Source: Syntrophales bacterium (lineage in GTDB: Bacteria; Desulfobacterota; Syntrophia; Syntrophales; UBA2251). From it: a stretch of DNA of 9,784 nt. Of this stretch, positions 5,645 through 9,784 are shown piece after piece. The notes under the pieces were generated by a model, which made no database searches, had not been told where the DNA came from, and saw only the letters and a program-made list of their open reading frames with translations. Position numbers and translations under genes: made by a program. The DNA lies in NCBI GenBank assembly GCA_023230905.1, contig JALNWL010000085.1:1-9784 (forward strand). The letters run 5' to 3'. Within the stretch, counting starts at the first letter, position 1, and every line of letters begins with the position of its first letter.

Positions 5645-8600
5645 TCAGGGAAGGGCCTCGATCGCCGCGATTTTAGCCTGCAAACGCTTGGGAGAGACGG
5701 GCGCGGGGGTCTTCAGCTCCTGGGCAAAGACGGAGACCTTGTATTCCTCGATCATCCAAAAGAGGGCCTCGATTTCCCGACGCTTTTCCGCCGTGGTCTG
5801 GGGCGTGATCTCCGCCGTGAATTCCGCCAGGCGCTTCGCATAGGCGCGCAGGGGCTCTTCCCGGGCGAGCGCACGGTCCAGATGATCGAGCCCGCGTTGG
5901 GCGCGGATCGACAGGGCGGCGAGATAGCGGGGGACGTGGACGAGGCGGTCGACGGAATAGACTTGGAGGAAGTCGTCCGGGATCAGACGGGCCAGTTCCT
6001 CCTTGAGCGCCGCCAGAAAGGCGAGGGCCGGCCGGTTGAAGCGGTGCGCCGCCGTAAGAGCGTTCAGCGTCTGCGAGGCGTCGGAGGTGGCCCTCAGGAC
6101 GGGCGTGACGAGGGCGGTCACGTCCTGCGCGTGAGGCAGTAGCCGGGCGCGCAGACCAGCGATCATGTTCTGGAAATCCGCCCGTCCGCGGACGCGGACA
6201 TCGACGAGATCGCCCAGCACCTTTTCGAGGATCCGCCGTTCCCACGCCGCCGGGCCCCCACAAAAAGCGGCTTGCGCCTTCATGGCCGCGGGGAGTGCGA
6301 CGGCCTTCTTCAGCGACTTCAATTCACCCGGGAGGCAGAGGCACGCCAGACGCATGACGCCCACGCGATGCACGCCTTCCGCCTCGCCCGGTTCCGTGCA
6401 AAGCCGGGGTCGGCAGCCGTCCTCGCCGGCCTCGAGGGCCGGGTAGGCATACCCCCGGATGCGGCCGCGTTCGAGCAGGGGGATGCGTTCAGGAAGGTCC
6501 GGAAACGCCCAGTTCACCGCAGGCGGCGTCTCCCATTGGTTTTGAAGCCTGTCGAGCGCAGAGGTGCAGACCTCGCGGCCATGCTCACGCTGAAGGAGCG
6601 CCAGGTCCCGACCGGCGGCAACCTCCCCGCGCTCGTCATCCCAGACGGCGAAGCGCATTTGCAGGTGCGCGGGCAGCGGGATCGCGGACCAGACCGCCGG
6701 GGGCACACTCAGTCCAAATCGTTGCTTGACGAAGACGGATAGCGCAGAAAACAGGTTTTCGTACTCGCGCTCCATTTCCAAACTGATGATCCGGGCGCTC
6801 TCCGTCAGGGGCGAGAGCCGCCTGCGGGCCTCCTTCGGGAGGCCTTTCAGCAGGGCCAGGATCTTTTCCTGCCAGAGACCGGGGCAGCCCTGTTCGATCG
6901 CGGCCGTCCGGATAACGGGCAAGGCCTCCGGCGGAATCAGGAGGGTCACGCCGTCGTCCGGTGCCTCCGGGGCGTAACGGTACACCAGCCGAAAGCGGTC
7001 CGCCGCGACCCTGGTCTCGTCCGGATAGAGCTGGGGAATCTCTTCATCCGGAGGACGACGCCAGAGATCCTCCTCGCGCAGCCGCAGGAAGGCGTCTCCG
7101 CCGCGTTCCCGAACGACTTTCATCAAACTCTGCATGCTCCACACGACGGGGAGACGCGTCTGGTAAAAGCGGACCAGATCGTCATCATCCACGAGGATGT
7201 CACGACGGCGGACCTTATCTTCGAGAACGCCGACGCGCTCCCTGAGCGAAAGGTTGTGGCGCAAAAACGGTGGGCAGGGCCGGACCCGCCCCTCGACAAG
7301 GGCCGCTCGCAGGAAAATCTGGAACGCCTCCTCCGGAAACAGGGGCCCGAAGGAAACCGGACGTGCCGGAACGATCAGGAGGCCGAAGAGCGTGACACGG
7401 GCGTCGGCCACAACCTCCCCTCGCGCGGGATCCCAATGGGGGCCGCTGTAGCTGGTTTGGCAGAGGGGGCCGGCCAGGGGCTCGATCCAGGCGGGATCGA
7501 TCTGTGCGCAGGTGCGGGCGAACAGACGAGAGGTTTCCACCATCTCCGCGGCGACGATCCAACGGGGGCGCCGGTTGTAGAGGCCCGAGCCGGGAAACAG
7601 GAACGCCTCGCGACCGTGCGCCGCGGTGTAGACGTTCTTCTCCTTCTTGACGGCGATGTTGGACAGGTGACCGCTCAGGATGGCCCGGTGGATACGGGCG
7701 TAGGGATCCTCGGCGCGGCCCTTTTTCGATGCCGACTTCGCCCCGCTGACGGGAAGCGACGGGGCGTTCGCCTCGACTCCGGCCTCCGAGGACAGGGTCG
7801 CGAGCTCGTCGCGGACCGCCTTCCACTCTCGCATCCGACGGTAGGATAGGAACTGCTCCCGACAGTAGCGCTTCAGGGCGCCCTGGGAGCCCGTCGGCCC
7901 GACCCGGTCCAGGCAGTGGGTCCAGAGGGTCAGCAGCGAAGCGAAATCGGAGAGGGGATCCGCGAAGATCCGGTGCGACTGGTCCGCCTGTGCGGCCTTG
8001 TCCGGCGGACGCTCGCGGGGGTCTTGGATGCTGAGCGCAGCGGCGATGACGAGAAGCTCGTCGAGGCACCCCTCGCGCTCGGCTTCGAGAATCATGCGGG
8101 ACAGGCGAGGATCGAGGGGCAGCCGCGCCATGGATCGCCCGCGGGGCGTCAGGCGGTAGGGCTCCCGGGCCGTTTCCTGCCGGTCGGTGCGGTCCGCGGG
8201 CTCCAGCGCGCCCAGTTCCAGCAGAAGCTCGATGCCGTCCCGAATGCGCTTCGGGCTGGGCTTGTCGATAAATGGGAACTGCTGGATCGACCCCAGCTTC
8301 AGCGCCATCATGTTCAGGATCACCGCGGCCAGATTCGCCCGGAGGATCTCAGGCGCCGTGAAGGGCGCACGCTTGAGATAGTTCTCCTCGCTGTACAGTC
8401 GGATGCAGACGCCGTTCCGCACCCGTCCGCAACGACCTTGACGCTGATCGGCGCTGCTACGCGAAATGCCCCGGATGGGCAGGCTGTAGGTTCGCGTCCG
8501 CGGGTTGTACTGGCCGATCCGCGCGAGGCCGGTGTCGATGACGAACCGGATGTTCGGGATAGTGAGCGAGGTTTCGGCCACGTTCGTGGCGACGATGATT

Positions 8601-9496
8601 TTGCGCGACGCGCGGGCCGGCTGAAAGACGCGCCGCTGTTCGGAGGCGGGGAGCCGGGCGTACAGGGGCAAAACGGCCCACGCCCCGGTGTTGCGGCCCT
8701 CGAGCAGGGTGCAGGTCTCCCGGATGTCCGGCTCCGTCGGCATGAAGACCAGGAGGTCGCCGTCCGGATGCCGCGCCGTGATCTCTACGGCCGCCGCCAC
8801 GGCGGCTTCGACGTGGGTTTCTTCGTCACCCTCCGATACGCCGGGTTCCGGGGGGCGGTAAAGCATCTCCACCGGATAGGTCCGGCCCGTCACCTCGATC
8901 ACAGGCGCCCGGTCGAAGGCGAGCGAGAATTTCTCGGTATCGATGGTCGCCGAGGTGATCACAAGATGGAGATCGTTCCGGCGGTCGAGGAGCGTCTTGA
9001 CGATCCCAAGGACGAAATCGATGTTTAGGCTTCGCTCGTGCGCCTCGTCGACGATCAGGGTGTCGTAACGGCGGAGCAGGCGATCGCGCTGCGTTTCCGC
9101 CAGGAGAACCCCATCCGTCATGAACTTGATCCGTTGCCCGGGACCGCGGCACTCCTCGAAGCGGATCTTGTATCCGACCGAGCGGCCGAGGGGTTCGTTC
9201 AGCTCCTCGGCCAGCCGCTGCGCGACCGTTACCGCCGCAATCCGTCGCGGCTGCGTGCATCCGATGAGCCCGGCCATGCCCCGGCCCGCCTCCAGACACA
9301 TCTTGGGAATCTGGGTGGTCTTGCCGGATCCGGTTTCACCGGCGATCACGACGACGCGGTGCGTCCTGAGGGCCCGAATAATCTCCGTCCGCGACGAAAC
9401 GATGGGAAGCCCCGCGGGATAGTTCAGCCGCTCGAGGAGAGAGTCCCGCCGGGCCCGCCCGTCCGCCCGAACGGATCTGTCTTGATCTTCCTGCAT
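5645..9496 (-). CDS. hrpA: ATP-dependent RNA helicase HrpA (DEAH-box)
   Basis: A 1283-residue DEAH-box helicase, close in length to E. coli HrpA (1300), which uses ATP to act on RNA or stalled ribosomes. Motifs in order: GETGSGKT (53-60, Walker A), CTQPRRIAA (80-88, Ia), TDGVLLAE (127-134), DEAH (150-153, Walker B), SAT (182-184, III), ATNVAETSLTIPN (303-315, V) and QRQGRCGRV (351-359, VI, the HrpA version). A winged-helix/HA2 region follows at about 395-500, an OB-fold-like region at about 600-680, and a long C-terminal DUF3418-type region at about 690-1275, typical of full-length HrpA. The ATG at 9496 is chosen because GGAGGT lies 7 nt upstream; a GTG 9 nt earlier falls inside that site. 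No frameshift or missing helicase motif was seen. It is transcribed against the upstream operon and divergently from the GH57 gene. Confidence 0.96.
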   Translation of the reverse strand: MQEDQDRSVRADGRARRDSLLERLNYPAGLPIVSSRTEIIRALRTHRVVVIAGETGSGKTTQIPKMCLEAGRGMAGLIGCTQPRRIAAVTVAQRLAEELNEPLGRSVGYKIRFEECRGPGQRIKFMTDGVLLAETQRDRLLRRYDTLIVDEAHERSLNIDFVLGIVKTLLDRRNDLHLVITSATIDTEKFSLAFDRAPVIEVTGRTYPVEMLYRPPEPGVSEGDEETHVEAAVAAAVEITARHPDGDLLVFMPTEPDIRETCTLLEGRNTGAWAVLPLYARLPASEQRRVFQPARASRKIIVATNVAETSLTIPNIRFVIDTGLARIGQYNPRTRTYSLPIRGISRSSADQRQGRCGRVRNGVCIRLYSEENYLKRAPFTAPEILRANLAAVILNMMALKLGSIQQFPFIDKPSPKRIRDGIELLLELGALEPADRTDRQETAREPYRLTPRGRSMARLPLDPRLSRMILEAEREGCLDELLVIAAALSIQDPRERPPDKAAQADQSHRIFADPLSDFASLLTLWTHCLDRVGPTGSQGALKRYCREQFLSYRRMREWKAVRDELATLSSEAGVEANAPSLPVSGAKSASKKGRAEDPYARIHRAILSGHLSNIAVKKEKNVYTAAHGREAFLFPGSGLYNRRPRWIVAAEMVETSRLFARTCAQIDPAWIEPLAGPLCQTSYSGPHWDPARGEVVADARVTLFGLLIVPARPVSFGPLFPEEAFQIFLRAALVEGRVRPCPPFLRHNLSLRERVGVLEDKVRRRDILVDDDDLVRFYQTRLPVVWSMQSLMKVVRERGGDAFLRLREEDLWRRPPDEEIPQLYPDETRVAADRFRLVYRYAPEAPDDGVTLLIPPEALPVIRTAAIEQGCPGLWQEKILALLKGLPKEARRRLSPLTESARIISLEMEREYENLFSALSVFVKQRFGLSVPPAVWSAIPLPAHLQMRFAVWDDERGEVAAGRDLALLQREHGREVCTSALDRLQNQWETPPAVNWAFPDLPERIPLLERGRIRGYAYPALEAGEDGCRPRLCTEPGEAEGVHRVGVMRLACLCLPGELKSLKKAVALPAAMKAQAAFCGGPAAWERRILEKVLGDLVDVRVRGRADFQNMIAGLRARLLPHAQDVTALVTPVLRATSDASQTLNALTAAHRFNRPALAFLAALKEELARLIPDDFLQVYSVDRLVHVPRYLAALSIRAQRGLDHLDRALAREEPLRAYAKRLAEFTAEITPQTTAEKRREIEALFWMIEEYKVSVFAQELKTPAPVSPKRLQAKIAAIEALP

Positions 9497-9502
9497 CGAT
9501 GC

Positions 9503-9510
9503 CACCTCCC
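9503..9510 (-). promoter_or_regulatory. Ribosome binding site for hrpA
   Basis: On the minus strand GGGAGGTG precedes the ATG at 9496 by about 6-7 nt. This near-perfect site decides between that ATG and the in-frame GTG at 9505, which overlaps it. Just upstream, CCC-GCGA-GGG could form a 3-bp stem with a GNRA loop touching the site, too weak to call a regulator. Confidence 0.8.
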
Positions 9511-9523
9511 TCGCGGGGCAGCT

Positions 9524-9550
9524 ATTTCACAAAGGACGCCCGCCTGTCAA
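9524..9550 (-). promoter_or_regulatory. Candidate sigma-70 promoter for hrpA
   Basis: On the minus strand a perfect TTGACA (9545-9550) is followed, after a 15-nt spacer, by TGAAAT (9524-9529), which matches TATAAT at 4 of 6 positions. The spacer is short and the -10 imperfect, so this is tentative. If correct, transcription would begin near 9517 with a leader of about 20 nt containing the ribosome binding site. Confidence 0.35.
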
Positions 9551-9581
9551 TCGCGCATAGCGGCAGAGACGGAATAACCGG

Positions 9582-9610
9582 TTGACATTCAGGGTGCCGG
9601 ATCGTATAAA
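9582..9610 (+). promoter_or_regulatory. Sigma-70 promoter for the GH57 gene
   Basis: TTGACA at 9582-9587 and TATAAA at 9605-9610 are separated by exactly 17 nt, a near-consensus housekeeping promoter. The local AT-rich stretch stands out from the GC-rich surroundings. The predicted start near 9617 gives a leader of about 36 nt ending in a strong ribosome binding site. An 8-bp palindrome AACCGGTT (9576-9583) overlaps the first two bases of the -35 and could be part of an operator, though it is short. Confidence 0.72.
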
Positions 9611-9638
9611 CCACCATAATGATAAGGAATGCGGTTAC

Positions 9639-9646
9639 AAGGAGGG
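9639..9646 (+). promoter_or_regulatory. Ribosome binding site for the GH57 gene
   Basis: AAGGAGGG ends 6 nt before the ATG at 9653. It is a near-perfect Shine-Dalgarno sequence that fixes the start of the GH57 gene. Confidence 0.85.
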
Positions 9647-9652
9647 CAAAGC

Positions 9653-9784
9653 ATGCCGTTGGTCACCTTTTACTTCCAGTTGCACCAGCCCTGCCGTCTC
9701 CATCCGGATCGGGATAAGTTTCTCTGGGAGGAAAAGAACCGGGAGATCTTTCTCAAAGTGGCCGAGAAGTGTTACCTGCCGACC
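9653..9784 (+). CDS. Glycoside hydrolase family 57 (alpha-amylase/glucanotransferase-like), 3' truncated
   Basis: Only the first 44 residues are in the window. The start MPLVTFYFQLHQPCRL has the N-terminal beta-strand and HQP motif typical of GH57 enzymes, and EEKNREIFLKVAEKCYLPT matches the following conserved helix. GH57 enzymes cleave or transfer alpha-glucan chains (starch or glycogen) and are mostly cytoplasmic; no signal peptide is seen. Catalytic residues lie downstream of the window, so amylase, 4-alpha-glucanotransferase or branching activity cannot be separated. It has its own strong promoter and ribosome binding site and is divergent from hrpA. Confidence 0.85.
   Translation, partial: MPLVTFYFQLHQPCRLHPDRDKFLWEEKNREIFLKVAEKCYLPT

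Noticed and set aside
5641..5651. TCCC-TCA-GGGA inverted repeat between the convergent genes as a bidirectional terminator
   Set aside because: The stem is only 4 bp and no T tract follows on either strand.
7916..9028. Plus-strand open frame of 370 codons inside hrpA
   Set aside because: It is antisense to the helicase core with all motifs intact, and its translation shows only GC-driven composition.
9615..9620. CATAAT as an alternative -10 box for the GH57 gene
   Set aside because: No -35-like hexamer lies at the right distance, whereas TTGACA with a 17-nt spacer fits TATAAA at 9605.
1..9784. CRISPR arrays, tRNA genes, insertion sequences, large direct or inverted repeats
   Set aside because: None were seen on reading the window; almost all of it is filled by recognisable coding sequence.

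Overview
The window is about 9.8 kb of compact, GC-rich bacterial chromosome. Gene content suggests a Deltaproteobacteria-like (Desulfobacterota, perhaps Syntrophales-type) organism. The pointers are a mannose-family PTS gene set without its usual partners next to a long-chain acyl-CoA ligase, a PyrK/PyrD class 1B pair, and a GH57 enzyme. This placement is inferred from gene content, not from a phylogeny. No mobile elements, CRISPR arrays, tRNA or rRNA genes were seen.

Positions 1-5637 (+ strand) hold one tightly packed run of eight genes that looks like a single operon. In order: the C-terminal half of an AMP-forming long-chain acyl-CoA ligase (its 5' end lies outside the window); PTS EIIA, EIIB and EIIC of the mannose/sorbose family; the ribosomal-protein acetyltransferase RimI; the FAD/[2Fe-2S] electron-transfer subunit PyrK; dihydroorotate dehydrogenase PyrD; and a metallo-beta-lactamase-fold hydrolase. 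Junctions range from ATGA overlaps (pyrK/pyrD, pyrD/MBL) to a 35-nt gap. No promoter or terminator is visible inside the run, so the genes are probably co-transcribed from upstream. PyrK and PyrD together form the NAD-linked enzyme that makes orotate in pyrimidine synthesis. The PTS part has no EIID, HPr or EI here, so it is not a complete transporter within the window.

Positions 5645-9496 (- strand) hold one large gene for a full-length HrpA-type DEAH-box RNA helicase (1283 aa). It converges on the operon with only 7 nt between the two stop codons.

Positions 9497-9652 form a divergent regulatory region. A near-consensus sigma-70 promoter (TTGACA, 17-nt spacer, TATAAA) drives the start of a GH57 glycoside hydrolase gene, which runs off the right edge. 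A weaker promoter candidate on the other strand could serve hrpA.

Most genes are recognisable housekeeping or metabolic families. I found no convincing new system. The points most worth checking are the EIID-less PTS cluster, the MBL hydrolase coupled to pyrKD, and the divergent promoter region.
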